From: Hyphomicrobiales bacterium
GTDB lineage: Bacteria; Pseudomonadota; Alphaproteobacteria; Rhizobiales; Rhizobiaceae
DNA length: 64,000 bases
Assembly: GCA_900469615.1 (NCBI GenBank)
Contig: UBYA01000022.1
Location: 65,679 to 129,678, forward strand
Reading direction: 5' to 3'
Shown one piece after another: positions 44,742-53,075 of this stretch. How positions within the stretch are numbered: position 1 is the first letter of the stretch; each line of letters opens with the position of its first letter. The position numbers and the translations under genes were made by a program. A model generated the notes under the pieces. That model did no database searches, had not been told where the DNA came from, and saw only the letters and a program-made list of their open reading frames with translations.

Positions 44742-45997
44742 TGACCAAAGCCCCGCCTACCGACCCGGCCCTGTTGAACACGCCGGACGCCGCTCGAATT
44801 CTCGGCATGCAGCGAATCGTCTCGCTCGTCTATGCCGGCCATGACGTGACGTCGCTATGGAACGAGCTCATGCAGCGCGTGACGACGGATCCGGCAGATG
44901 CGGCCGCACTTCTGGACATGGCGACCATACTGCAAACGCTCAGCCGCAAGGACGAGGCCCGCCAGATCCTGAGGAGCGCCGTGCAGCTTCGCCGCGACTT
45001 CTGCGTCGTCCATGGCAACGGCACGGGACCGCGGCTGCTGGCTTTCGTCACGGAAGGCGACTTCATGGCCAATACCCCGCTCGATTTCCTGCTGGCGGGC
45101 AGCGACTGCGTGCTGTGGCTGCACTATGTCGACCTGGACACCACGGCCCTCACCGATCTGCCGGACCATGACGTAGCCTTCATGGCGATCGGTGAATCGA
45201 GCGAAAACACTCCCCTGCTCGCCCATATGCAAGGGCTGCTGGCTGGGTTCGACGGTCCGGTGATGAACCGCGATCCGGCACTGATCGCCAGGCTCACCCG
45301 CGATGGGGTGAGCGGAATGCTGGCCGGCGAGCCGTCCATCCTGTCACCGGCCACCCATCGCCTGTCGCGTGCCGATCTTGCAGCGATCGGCGCGGGAATC
45401 CGCCAACTCGAAGACTGCGCCCCGGGGCTCTCCTTCCCACTCGTCGTGCGCCCGATCAGCACGCATGCGGGCAACGGAATGGAGCGCATCACCGATCCGG
45501 CCGGACTGGCGGCCTTTCTGGAGACGCAGTCCGCCCAGGAGCTCTATGTCGCGCCATTCATCGATTTTCGCGGTTCCGACGGCCTCTACAACAAGCAAAG
45601 GGTCGTCTTCATCAACGGCAGGGCCTTTGCCAGCCATATGGCGCTGTCGGAGCACTGGATCGTACACTATCTGAGCGCCGGCATGGCGCAGAGCGCGGAA
45701 AAGCGCGCCGTCGAGCAGGCGTGGATGGAGAATTTCGACCACGATTTCGCAGTTCGCCACCGCGAAAGCTTCGCTGCCCTTTGCCGCCATATCGGGCTCG
45801 ACTATTTCGGCATCGATTGCGCGGAACTTCCCGACGGCCGCCTGCTGGTATTCGAGCTCGACGTCGCAATGGTGGTTCACAATATGGACGACCCCATCGT
45901 CTACCCCTACAAGCAGGTTGCGATGCGCAAGCTCTTCGATGGCTTCGTCGATGCCGTCCGGCACCGGGCCACAGCGGCGCTCGCAATCGCCTCCTAG
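44735..45997 (+). CDS. TPR plus ATP-grasp ligase-like protein
   Basis: A 420-aa protein. Residues about 45-95 form a TPR-type helical pair (DPADAAALLDMATILQTLSR). About 110-225 form a pre-ATP-grasp part. The C-terminal ATP-grasp core spans about 230-405, with VVRPISTHAGNGMERI (nucleotide side), ELYVAPFIDFRGSDGLYNKQ and the metal-site-like FGIDCAELPDGRLLVFELDV. ATP-grasp enzymes join a carboxylate to an amine or thiol through an acyl-phosphate. Since the coupled upstream gene is an amino-acid decarboxylase, the ligase may use its amine product. No transporter or carrier protein adjoins. The substrate is not known. Confidence 0.75.
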   Translation: MLMTKAPPTDPALLNTPDAARILGMQRIVSLVYAGHDVTSLWNELMQRVTTDPADAAALLDMATILQTLSRKDEARQILRSAVQLRRDFCVVHGNGTGPRLLAFVTEGDFMANTPLDFLLAGSDCVLWLHYVDLDTTALTDLPDHDVAFMAIGESSENTPLLAHMQGLLAGFDGPVMNRDPALIARLTRDGVSGMLAGEPSILSPATHRLSRADLAAIGAGIRQLEDCAPGLSFPLVVRPISTHAGNGMERITDPAGLAAFLETQSAQELYVAPFIDFRGSDGLYNKQRVVFINGRAFASHMALSEHWIVHYLSAGMAQSAEKRAVEQAWMENFDHDFAVRHRESFAALCRHIGLDYFGIDCAELPDGRLLVFELDVAMVVHNMDDPIVYPYKQVAMRKLFDGFVDAVRHRATAALAIAS

Positions 45998-46047
45998 GCA
46001 GCTCGGAAAAGGTGCGCAGCGGTCGACCGCGAGCAGGCACCGGATCC

Positions 46048-46081
46048 AAAAAGAAAACCGCGCCTTCCGGAGAAGGCGCGG
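46048..46081 (-). terminator. Terminator of the third flagellin gene
   Basis: On the minus strand a 10-bp stem CCGCGCCTTC/GAAGGCGCGG (46058-46067 and 46072-46081) with a four-base loop is followed by TTTTCTTTTT. It also faces the end of the ATP-grasp gene. Confidence 0.9.
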
Positions 46082-46129
46082 CGAAATCTTCGCTTGCGAT
46101 CACACGGCGCGTGGCGCCGGTTCTTCCCG

Positions 46130-47041
46130 TTAGCGGAAGAGCGACAGGATCGACTGGGTCGAGGAGTTCGCGATCGACAGCGACTGAACGGCCAGCTGCT
46201 GCTGCGTCTGCAGAGCGGAGAGCTTGCTCGATTCCTGTTCCATGTCTGCGTCCACCAGCTTGCCGACGCCCGATTCGATCGAGTCGGAGAGCGAGGAGGC
46301 GAAGCTCGTCTGCAGGTCGATGCGGCTGGAGACCGAACCGAGCTTGGAACCCAGGCTGGTCATGGAGTTCAGAGCGGTCTGAACCATGTTGAGCGCGCTG
46401 GAGATCTGGCCGCCGGTCATGTTGGTGATATCGAGGCTGAAGACCGAAGCGCCGACCGTGGTGTTCTGTGTGCCAAGGATACCCGAAGAGGTATCGATCG
46501 TGCCGTTGTTCGAACCGAACAGAACGTTGCCGGTTGCGCCGGAGTCGAACTCGTAGGAGCTCGTGCTGATGGAAACGGTGCCGTTGGTGCCGCGGATGAA
46601 GGACGAGACGACCGAGGCGGAATCGCCGCTCTTGGCCATGACCCAGTTTTCGCCGTTGAACGAAGCCGACTGGGCGACGCTCTGCAACTGCTGCTGAAGC
46701 TGCGTGATTTCTTCCTGGATGGACTTCTTGTCGACCGACGGTTCCATGGCCGTGGCGAGCTTGTCCTTGATCTGGCCGACGATGTCGATGGCGCTGGTGA
46801 CGGCGGTGGTTGCGGTGTCGACCTTGGCTGCACCCAGGCCGAGAGCATCGGAAACGGCGCCGATGGCGCTGTTGTCGGACTTCATGCTGGTGGCGATCGA
46901 CCAGTAGGCGGCGTTGTCGGAAGCCTTGGAGATGCGCAGGCCGGAAGAAACGGCGTTCTGCGTGTCCTGCAGATCGGAGCCGATGGAGCGCAGCGTCTGG
47001 AGGGCTGCCATTGCGGCGTTATTGGTAAGAATGCTCGTCAT
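46130..47041 (-). CDS. Flagellin
   Basis: A 303-aa flagellin: SILTNNAAMAALQTLRSIGS, SGLRISKASDNAAYWSIATS and C-terminal SALQTQQQLAVQSLSIANSS, ending STQSILSLFR. It is nearly the same as the next copy (47298) over most of its length; differences concentrate in the middle. Its leader carries the conserved segment and the GTTAACC inverted repeat. It probably supplies a main filament subunit. Confidence 0.97.
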   Translation of the reverse strand: MTSILTNNAAMAALQTLRSIGSDLQDTQNAVSSGLRISKASDNAAYWSIATSMKSDNSAIGAVSDALGLGAAKVDTATTAVTSAIDIVGQIKDKLATAMEPSVDKKSIQEEITQLQQQLQSVAQSASFNGENWVMAKSGDSASVVSSFIRGTNGTVSISTSSYEFDSGATGNVLFGSNNGTIDTSSGILGTQNTTVGASVFSLDITNMTGGQISSALNMVQTALNSMTSLGSKLGSVSSRIDLQTSFASSLSDSIESGVGKLVDADMEQESSKLSALQTQQQLAVQSLSIANSSTQSILSLFR

Positions 47042-47061
47042 GATATTTGCCCCTTTTGGCA

Positions 47062-47118
47062 GTGGTTAAATAAGGGACATTCCGGACCTAAAACCGGTAA
47101 CGGCATTCAGCATCATGC
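47062..47118 (-). promoter_or_regulatory. Conserved flagellin leader segment
   Basis: The plus-strand elements tgcccctt-tggc (just above the start), aagggacattccgg, ccggtaacggcattcagc and catgcc repeat those in front of the flagellin at 41930 at the same spacing. Confidence 0.6.
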
Positions 47119-47120
47119 CT

Positions 47121-47145
47121 GTTAACCAAATCAGTTAAGGTTAAC
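47121..47145. promoter_or_regulatory. GTTAACC/GGTTAAC inverted repeat upstream of flagellin
   Basis: GTTAACC (47121-47127) and GGTTAAC (47139-47145) with 11 bases between. The centre is about 92 bases from the ATG, matching the site at 42928-42954. Confidence 0.6.
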
Positions 47146-47217
47146 TCGCCGCTTCGATGGTCTTAAGAAACAGCAATATGGTTAAGAAAACCTGAACTGC
47201 TTTTGGCCGGAAAATAT

Positions 47218-47248
47218 AAAAAAAACCGCGCCTTAGGGAGGCGCGGTT
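47218..47248 (-). terminator. Terminator of the fourth flagellin gene
   Basis: On the minus strand AACCGCGCCT (47239-47248, complement) pairs with 47224-47233 across a five-base loop and runs into eight Ts. The stem resembles the one after the third flagellin. Confidence 0.93.
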
Positions 47249-47297
47249 AACGTCTTGTTTAGGATTGTCGTCCAACGCGCTGCGTTGGCGCTTCCCG

Positions 47298-48212
47298 TTA
47301 GCGGAAGAGCGACAGGATCGACTGGGTCGAGGAGTTTGCGATCGACAGCGACTGAACGGCCAGCTGCTGCTGCGTCTGCAGAGCGGAGAGCTTGCTCGAT
47401 TCCTGTTCCATGTCGGCGTCCACCAGCTTGCCGACGCCCGACTGGATCGAGTCGGAGAGCGAGGAGGCGAAGCTCGTCTGCAGGTCGATACGGCTGGAGA
47501 TGGAGCCCAGCTTCGAACCCAGGCTGGTCATGGAGTTCAGAGCGGTCTGAACCATGTTGAGCGCGCTGGAGATCTGGCCGCCGGTCATGTTGCTGATGTC
47601 GAGGCTGAAGACCGAAGCGCCGACCGTGCTGTCAACCTTGCCAAGGATACCCGAAGAGGTATCGATCGTGCCATTGGCATTCGCGCCGAACAGGACGTTG
47701 CCGGTTGCGCCGGAGTCGAACTCGTAGGAGGCTGTGCTGACGGAAACGGTGCCGTTGGTGCCGCGGATGAAGGACGAGACGACCGAGGCGGAATCGCCGC
47801 CCTTGGCCATGACCCAGTTTTCGCCGTTGAACGAAGCCGACTGGGCGACGCTCTGCAGCTGCTGCTGAAGCTGGCCGATTTCTTCCTGAACGGAGTTCTT
47901 GTCGACCGAGCCTTCCATGGCGGTGGCAAGCTTGTCCTTGATCTGGCCGACGATGTCGATGGCGCTGCTGACGGCGGTCGATGCAGTGTCGACCTTGGCT
48001 GCACCCAGGCCGAGAGCGTCGGAAACGGCGCCGATGGCGCTGTCGTCGGACTTCATGCTGGTGGCGATCGACCAGTAGGCGGCGTTGTCGGAGGCCTTGG
48101 AGATGCGCAGGCCGGAAGAAACAGCGTTCTGCGTGTCCTGCAGGCTGCTGCTGATGCCGCGCAGCGTCTGGAGGGCGGCCATTGCGGAATTGTTGGTGAT
48201 AACGCTAGTCAT
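47298..48212 (-). CDS. Flagellin
   Basis: A 304-aa flagellin: SVITNNSAMAALQTLRGISS, SGLRISKASDNAAYWSIATS and a C-terminus that is the same as that of the 46130 copy through STQSILSLFR. The start at 48212 (MTSVIT) is set by alignment; the longer frame to 48347 is leader. The two genes look like a tandem duplication kept similar by gene conversion. Confidence 0.97.
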   Translation of the reverse strand: MTSVITNNSAMAALQTLRGISSSLQDTQNAVSSGLRISKASDNAAYWSIATSMKSDDSAIGAVSDALGLGAAKVDTASTAVSSAIDIVGQIKDKLATAMEGSVDKNSVQEEIGQLQQQLQSVAQSASFNGENWVMAKGGDSASVVSSFIRGTNGTVSVSTASYEFDSGATGNVLFGANANGTIDTSSGILGKVDSTVGASVFSLDISNMTGGQISSALNMVQTALNSMTSLGSKLGSISSRIDLQTSFASSLSDSIQSGVGKLVDADMEQESSKLSALQTQQQLAVQSLSIANSSTQSILSLFR

Positions 48213-48542
48213 TGAGTGTCCCCTGGAAACTGAATACGAAAGGAGGACATACCGGACTGGGAATACCGGCGATGACGGAGCAGCTTCATGCCCCTCGATC
48301 CAATTTCCTGGAGGACCAAACCCGTCATGTCGCGAGGAAAGTCGCACCCATTGCTTGCGAATTTCTTAACCGGGGGCAGCGGCAGACTTTCTATCCGGAA
48401 CGTGGCTAAAAATTCGTAAAGGCAATTTCGACCGTTGCTTCGGTTTCAGGCAAGCTACGTGAGAGATCATCACGCGAATCCATGATGCCGGCCCTCGACC
48501 TTCGGCGGGAGCCGCTCACCATATCGCTCGGAGTTCTCGCTC
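48213..48542. other. Divergent region between flagellin and the GT41 gene
   Basis: About 330 bases without a gene. Next to the flagellin is a version of the shared leader (gaggacataccgga, ataccgg and cagcttcatgccc on the plus strand), but no GTTAACC repeat was found. The right half should hold the promoter of the glycosyltransferase gene; none was resolved. Confidence 0.45.
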
Positions 48543-50486
48543 GTGACTACAAGAAAAGCCTTTTTGACAGCGTCCGGCTTCTATCAGAAGGGGCAATATA
48601 CGCGCGCGCTCGAAACGCTGAACGAGCTGCTGAACGTCGACAGATCGCCCAAGACCTATGCGTTGCTGGCGAAGACGCTGCTCAAGCTCGGCTTCAAGTC
48701 GGACGCGGCGAGCGCCTACGAACTGGCCGGCAGACAGAAGCCGCAGCGCGAGGACTATCTTCGCGAAGCCCTGCTGCTCCATGGCGATTGCGGCAACGAC
48801 GACCAGGCGCTTGCGGTCGGAAGCCTGATCCTGCCGCTGGCGTTCAAGGATGCCGATCTTGCCTTCATCCTCACCCGCATCCTGCTGAGCCGTCAGCAGA
48901 AGGAGCTGCTGACCGGCTTCAAGACGGTGCTCGTGGAAGGGCCGGACATCAGGCATCGCCAGATGGCCGCGAAGCTGCTGACCGACGATCTCTACGACGA
49001 GAGCAACCGGCATATCGTCACGACCTTGTTCAAGAAGCATCCCGAAAACATCATCTTCCGCACGCTCTATCTGATCTTCGCGCGCGAAGTGTCGGATCTG
49101 GCTGCGGTCGACAGGCACATGGCGCCCGTCACGGCTTCGCTGGCCCAGGGCAAGCTCGACCACGTCATCCCCGACAACCCGTTCTTCCACCTTCACTGGT
49201 GCGGCGACGAGGCGATCAACAAGCTCGCAATCCACGACACCGATCCCTTGCCCGCAGGTCACGCGGAGACGCGCCGCAGGCTGCCGCACGCATGGGGCAG
49301 TAAGATCCGCATCGGCTATCTCTCATCCGACTTCTGGCCCGGCCACGCAACGATGAAGCTGATGCAGCGCGTTCTCGATCTGCACGACAAGGACCGGTTC
49401 GAAATTACCCTCTTCGATCACTCCGACCTGTCTCACCGGCAGGACGAAGCATTCGATTACTCGGAGCTGGGTGCGACGGTCGATATACGCGGCCTCTCCA
49501 ACCAGGCGGCGGCAGACGCCATCCGCAGCCGCGGAATCGACATTCTCGTCGACCTCAAGGGGCATACAAAGGGCAGCCGCGCCTTCATCCTCAACCATAT
49601 GGCCGCACCGATCCAGGTCGCCTGGCTCGGGTTCCCCGGCACGACCGTCAACATCGACCTCGACTACATCATCGGCGACCATCATGTGCTGCCGGATGGC
49701 TCGAAGGAGCATTTCCACGAGAAGTTCTGCCGCCTGCCCGAATGCTATCAGCCGAACGACCCGATTAACCGCCCGAAGCCGCGGCCGACGACCCGCGCGC
49801 AGCATGGGCTGCCGGAAGACGCCTTCGTCTTCGCCTCCTTCAACGGCAACCGCAAGATCACCTCGCAGATGGTCGACGCGTGGTGCAATATCCTCAAGCG
49901 CAGCAAGAACAGCGTTCTCTGGCTGCTGTGCAACGGCCCTCGTGCGGAAGCCAACATATGGGCACGCATGGAAGCGCGCGGCATCAACCGCAAGCGTGTC
50001 GTCTTCACCACGCGCATTCGCTACGAAGACCATATCGACCGCCAGCAGCTGGCCGATCTCGGCCTCGACACCTTCCCGGTCAATGGTCACACGACCACGT
50101 CGGAGCAGCTTTGGGGCGGCCTGCCGGTCCTGACCACGAAGGGCAGCAATTTCGCCTCCCGCGTCAGCGAGAGCCTGCTGAACGCCATCGGCCTGCCCGA
50201 GCTGGTGGCCGACGATCTCACAGCCTACGAGGATATGGCGGTGCAGCTCGCCGGCCAGCCGGAACGTATCGCGCAGTTCAAGCAAACGCTGGCCGCCAAT
50301 CGCTACATCAAGCCGCTTTTCGATGCGGAGCGCTTCACGCACCATCTGGAAACGGCCTTCGAGATGATGGCCGCCCGCGCCAGGCAGGGCCTCGCACCCG
50401 ACCACATCGACGTGCCGGCGCTGCCGGTGCGCCTGGAGCCGTTCATGGAAGAAGACCAGAACGCGGCGGCGATCGCGGCCGAATAA
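48543..50486 (+). CDS. TPR/GT41 O-GlcNAc-transferase-like protein, candidate flagellin glycosyltransferase
   Basis: A 647-aa protein. A helical TPR-like N-terminus (about 5-120) is followed by an O-linked GlcNAc transferase/SPINDLY-type catalytic region from about 253: IRIGYLSSDFWPGHATMKLM, DILVDLKGHTKGSRAFILNH, IQVAWLGFPGT, FASFNGNRKITSQMVDAW and DTFPVNGHTTTSEQLWGGLP followed by FASRVSESLLNAIGLPELV, the nucleotide-sugar site. It is cytoplasmic and moves a sugar, probably from a UDP donor, to Ser/Thr of proteins. Its location next to flagellins suggests flagellin as target. The GTG start at 48543 follows GGAG nine bases upstream. It converges on fliP. Confidence 0.85.
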   Translation: MTTRKAFLTASGFYQKGQYTRALETLNELLNVDRSPKTYALLAKTLLKLGFKSDAASAYELAGRQKPQREDYLREALLLHGDCGNDDQALAVGSLILPLAFKDADLAFILTRILLSRQQKELLTGFKTVLVEGPDIRHRQMAAKLLTDDLYDESNRHIVTTLFKKHPENIIFRTLYLIFAREVSDLAAVDRHMAPVTASLAQGKLDHVIPDNPFFHLHWCGDEAINKLAIHDTDPLPAGHAETRRRLPHAWGSKIRIGYLSSDFWPGHATMKLMQRVLDLHDKDRFEITLFDHSDLSHRQDEAFDYSELGATVDIRGLSNQAAADAIRSRGIDILVDLKGHTKGSRAFILNHMAAPIQVAWLGFPGTTVNIDLDYIIGDHHVLPDGSKEHFHEKFCRLPECYQPNDPINRPKPRPTTRAQHGLPEDAFVFASFNGNRKITSQMVDAWCNILKRSKNSVLWLLCNGPRAEANIWARMEARGINRKRVVFTTRIRYEDHIDRQQLADLGLDTFPVNGHTTTSEQLWGGLPVLTTKGSNFASRVSESLLNAIGLPELVADDLTAYEDMAVQLAGQPERIAQFKQTLAANRYIKPLFDAERFTHHLETAFEMMAARARQGLAPDHIDVPALPVRLEPFMEEDQNAAAIAAE

Positions 50487-50493
50487 AGCCCGC

Positions 50494-50521
50494 CGACGCC
50501 GGGGCGATAGCTCCGGCGTCG
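50494..50521. terminator. Possible bidirectional terminator between GT41 gene and fliP
   Basis: CGACGCCGG (50494-50502) pairs with CCGGCGTCG (50513-50521) across a ten-base loop, between two convergent genes. The T runs are poor. Confidence 0.5.
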
Positions 50522-50537
50522 CCTTTCGCCTGTCTTG

Positions 50538-51296
50538 TCAGTGGAAAGAGCGAACCAGACTGCCGACCAGCAGGTTCCAGCCGTCGATCAGCACAAAGAA
50601 GAGAATCTTGAACGGCAGCGAAATCGAGGTCGGCGGCAGCATCATCATGCCCATCGCCATGACGATGGTCGACACGATCAGGTCGATGACGAGAAACGGC
50701 AGGACCACGAGGAAGCCGATCTCGAAGCCGCGGCGAATCTCGGAAATCATGAAGGCCGGAATCAGGACGCGGTAATCGATCTTGTTATCGACGACCGTCG
50801 TCTGGCCGCGCTCCTTCGCCAGATCGACGAACAGCTTCAGATCCTTGTCACGCGTGTTGTTCGACATGAAGGTGCGGAACGGTTCGGCAATGCGCTGCAC
50901 CGCGTCCGCCTCGGAAATCTGATTGGCGAGCAAGGGCTGCACGCCGTCCTTCCACGCCTGATCGAAGGTCGGCGACATGACGTAGAAGGTCATGAACAGC
51001 GCCAGGCTCAGCAGGATCATGTTCGACGGCGTCGACGCAAGGCCCATGCCGCTGCGCAGGATCGAAAAGGCGATGATGAAACGCGGAAAGCTCGTCACCA
51101 TGATCAGGATGCCGGGCGCGATCGACAGGATCGTCAAAAGCCCGAACGTGCGAATGATCCAGGCGGCGACCGAGCCGTTGACGGGAGCATTCAGAAGATC
51201 GGCGGGAAGCTGTTGCGACAATTGCTGCGCCACCGCCAGTTCCGGCGACAGTGCAGCAATGACTGTTATAGACAGGGCGAGCGCTAGCCGACTCAT
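50538..51296 (-). CDS. fliP: Flagellar export gate protein FliP
   Basis: A 252-aa inner-membrane core of the export gate with a cleavable N-terminal signal (LALALSITVIAALSPELAVA). Family blocks are LTILSIAPGILIMVTSFPRF, IAFSILRSGMGLASTPSNMI, VLIPAFMISEIRRGFEIGFL and the C-terminal MGMMMLPPTSISLPFKILFF. It is the last gene of the flgB-fliP group and overlaps fliL by four bases. Confidence 0.98.
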   Translation of the reverse strand: MSRLALALSITVIAALSPELAVAQQLSQQLPADLLNAPVNGSVAAWIIRTFGLLTILSIAPGILIMVTSFPRFIIAFSILRSGMGLASTPSNMILLSLALFMTFYVMSPTFDQAWKDGVQPLLANQISEADAVQRIAEPFRTFMSNNTRDKDLKLFVDLAKERGQTTVVDNKIDYRVLIPAFMISEIRRGFEIGFLVVLPFLVIDLIVSTIVMAMGMMMLPPTSISLPFKILFFVLIDGWNLLVGSLVRSFH

Positions 51297-51784
51297 TCGA
51301 TCACGAAAGTTCTGAACATGACTTTCGATACTCGTCCTTCCGAGCGCAGGTCAACACGCTCCTGGATGTCATCCCGAAGATATTGCAGGCCCCGCGCTCC
51401 TTCGATCTGCTGCAGGGAGACCGTGCGGATGTACGCCAGGATATCCTGATGGATCGCCTGGGCGAGCTGAGCGTCCGGCTGCCCCTTGAAGACCAGCGCC
51501 AATTCCAGCCTGACCCAGCTCTGCGAGGGATAGGCGAGATTGGTCGTGATCGGATCGAGGGCGATAATCCCGTTCGCCTGCCCGGCCGCGGCGGCGTGCT
51601 TGCCGTCGCCTGCCGCCTTCTCGCTCGCCTGCACCGCAGCGGCGGCGGTCTTGATCTTCGGCGCGACGACGGTTCCGAGCACCCAGCCGCCGCCGCCGCC
51701 GAGGACGGTCAGCACCAGTAGCCCGACGATCATCATCATCGGCGATGCCTTGCCTTTTGCCGGTTCGTCTGCGGCTGCTGCCAT
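51293..51784 (-). CDS. fliL: Flagellar basal body-associated protein FliL
   Basis: A 163-aa single-pass membrane protein that assists the stator. The helix is MMMIVGLLVLTVLGGGGGWV (about 16-35). The periplasmic part contains LDPITTNLAYPSQSWVRLEL and ends DDIQERVDLRSEGRVSKVMF, typical of FliL. It lies between flgH and fliP. Confidence 0.95.
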   Translation of the reverse strand: MAAAADEPAKGKASPMMMIVGLLVLTVLGGGGGWVLGTVVAPKIKTAAAAVQASEKAAGDGKHAAAAGQANGIIALDPITTNLAYPSQSWVRLELALVFKGQPDAQLAQAIHQDILAYIRTVSLQQIEGARGLQYLRDDIQERVDLRSEGRVSKVMFRTFVIE

Positions 51785-51825
51785 GTCCCTATCCGTTCGT
51801 TGTCAAACTGGCCGATGCCGTCGGG

Positions 51826-52539
51826 TCAGAGCGGCGACAGAAGGTCGACCGCCTGCTGCCCTCGCGGCGGCTGCTGTATTTCCGTCAGACGGCCGCGGCC
51901 GCCGTAAGAGATGCGTGCTTCGGCGATCTTGTCGTAGGAAATGGTGTTTTCGGCGGTGACGTCCTGCGGCCGCACGATGCCGGCGACGTTCAGAATGCGG
52001 ATTTCCTGATTCATGCGGACTTCCTGCGAGCCGCTGATCATCAGGTTGCCATTCTCCAGAATGCCGGTCACGACGGCGGCGACGAGCAGGTTGATCTGCT
52101 CGGAACGCTGCATCTTGCCCTTGGCGTCGGTGCTGGTGTCGGAGCCCGAGGTCGCATCGGCGTTGGTGGCGGGCTTCCAGCCGAAGATCTTGGCGGAAAT
52201 ATCCCAGTTCATATCGCTCTTGTTCGTGCGGCTGCGATTCGTCTCGTTGTCCCAGTTCGCCTTGTCGTTGATCTGGATGGTAACGGTCAGGATGTCGCCG
52301 ACGTTGAGCGCGCGCGCATCCTTGAAGAGCGCGGCCTGCGAATCGTTCCACAGCGAATAGCCTTGCGCGACCTGGTGCGGCCGCTTCGGATATTGCAGCA
52401 TTTGCGGCGTCTGCGCGTATTGCAGGCCGCTGCCGATCGGACTCATGGCAGGCGCCCTGCCGATTTCCCTGAGGGCCTGCGACTGGCAACCGGCGAGAAA
52501 GACGACGATGGTGCAGGCGGCCGTAAGACGCATGTTCAT
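51826..52539 (-). CDS. flgH: Flagellar L-ring protein FlgH
   Basis: A 237-aa outer-membrane ring lipoprotein. The signal with lipobox VFLAGC (cysteine about 18) is seen at the N-terminus. Family blocks are SLWNDSQAALFKDARALNVG, DILTVTIQINDKANWDNETN and VAAVVTGILENGNLMISGSQ, then VRMNQEIRILNVAGIVRPQD. It overlaps motE by four bases. Confidence 0.97.
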   Translation of the reverse strand: MNMRLTAACTIVVFLAGCQSQALREIGRAPAMSPIGSGLQYAQTPQMLQYPKRPHQVAQGYSLWNDSQAALFKDARALNVGDILTVTIQINDKANWDNETNRSRTNKSDMNWDISAKIFGWKPATNADATSGSDTSTDAKGKMQRSEQINLLVAAVVTGILENGNLMISGSQEVRMNQEIRILNVAGIVRPQDVTAENTISYDKIAEARISYGGRGRLTEIQQPPRGQQAVDLLSPL

Positions 52540-53075
52540 GAGGGGTCCTTCGACTTCGATGTATTCGGGTCGGATGCGCTAGCAATGATGTTGGTGATGA
52601 CGGCCGCCTTGTGCGCATCCATTTCCGCGAGGATCAGGCTCGATTGCCGCGACGAGAGCTTCATGATGATCGCGGCGGCAACCGTGATCCTGACATCGTT
52701 GAGGCTCGCCGCGGCCGCATCCGGTTTCATGTTCTTGTAGATATCGACCAGGCCGAGATCCGCGGTCTTGAGAAAATCGTCGCGCCGTTTCAGCCAGTCC
52801 TCATATTCGGCCTTGCGCTTTTCCATGGTCGCGATGCGCTGATCGACATCGGCCTGCAGCTTGTCCAGCTCCTGCTTCTGCAACAGATAGCGCTGGTCGC
52901 GCGCCGGATCGGCGATGTTGGTGCAGAATTGCTTGATCTCATCCTGGCTGGAGGCCGGATCGACGGTCGGTTTTGCCGCGTCCTGTGCCGCCGCCACGCC
53001 GAACGACAACAGCAGGGCGCCGGTTGCAAGACCGCATGGCAGCAGCATTTTTCTGGCGGTGACGATCGATATCAT
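52536..53075 (-). CDS. motE: MotE, periplasmic chaperone of MotC
   Basis: A 179-aa exported protein (signal peptide about 1-30, LLPCGLATGALLLSFGVAAA) with a coiled coil at about 65-105 (RYLLQKQELDKLQADVDQRI) and an MgtE-N-like C-terminal part (LVDIYKNMKPDAAAASLNDV). In S. meliloti a protein of this size and place, MotE, is needed for MotC folding and stability. It overlaps flgI and flgH by four bases each. Confidence 0.9.
   Translation of the reverse strand: MISIVTARKMLLPCGLATGALLLSFGVAAAQDAAKPTVDPASSQDEIKQFCTNIADPARDQRYLLQKQELDKLQADVDQRIATMEKRKAEYEDWLKRRDDFLKTADLGLVDIYKNMKPDAAAASLNDVRITVAAAIIMKLSSRQSSLILAEMDAHKAAVITNIIASASDPNTSKSKDPS

Noticed and set aside
40691..48212. Mobile element explaining the insertion between flagellins
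   Set aside because: No transposase, terminal repeats or target duplication were seen around the PLP/ATP-grasp cassette, and its base and codon use look like the neighbours.
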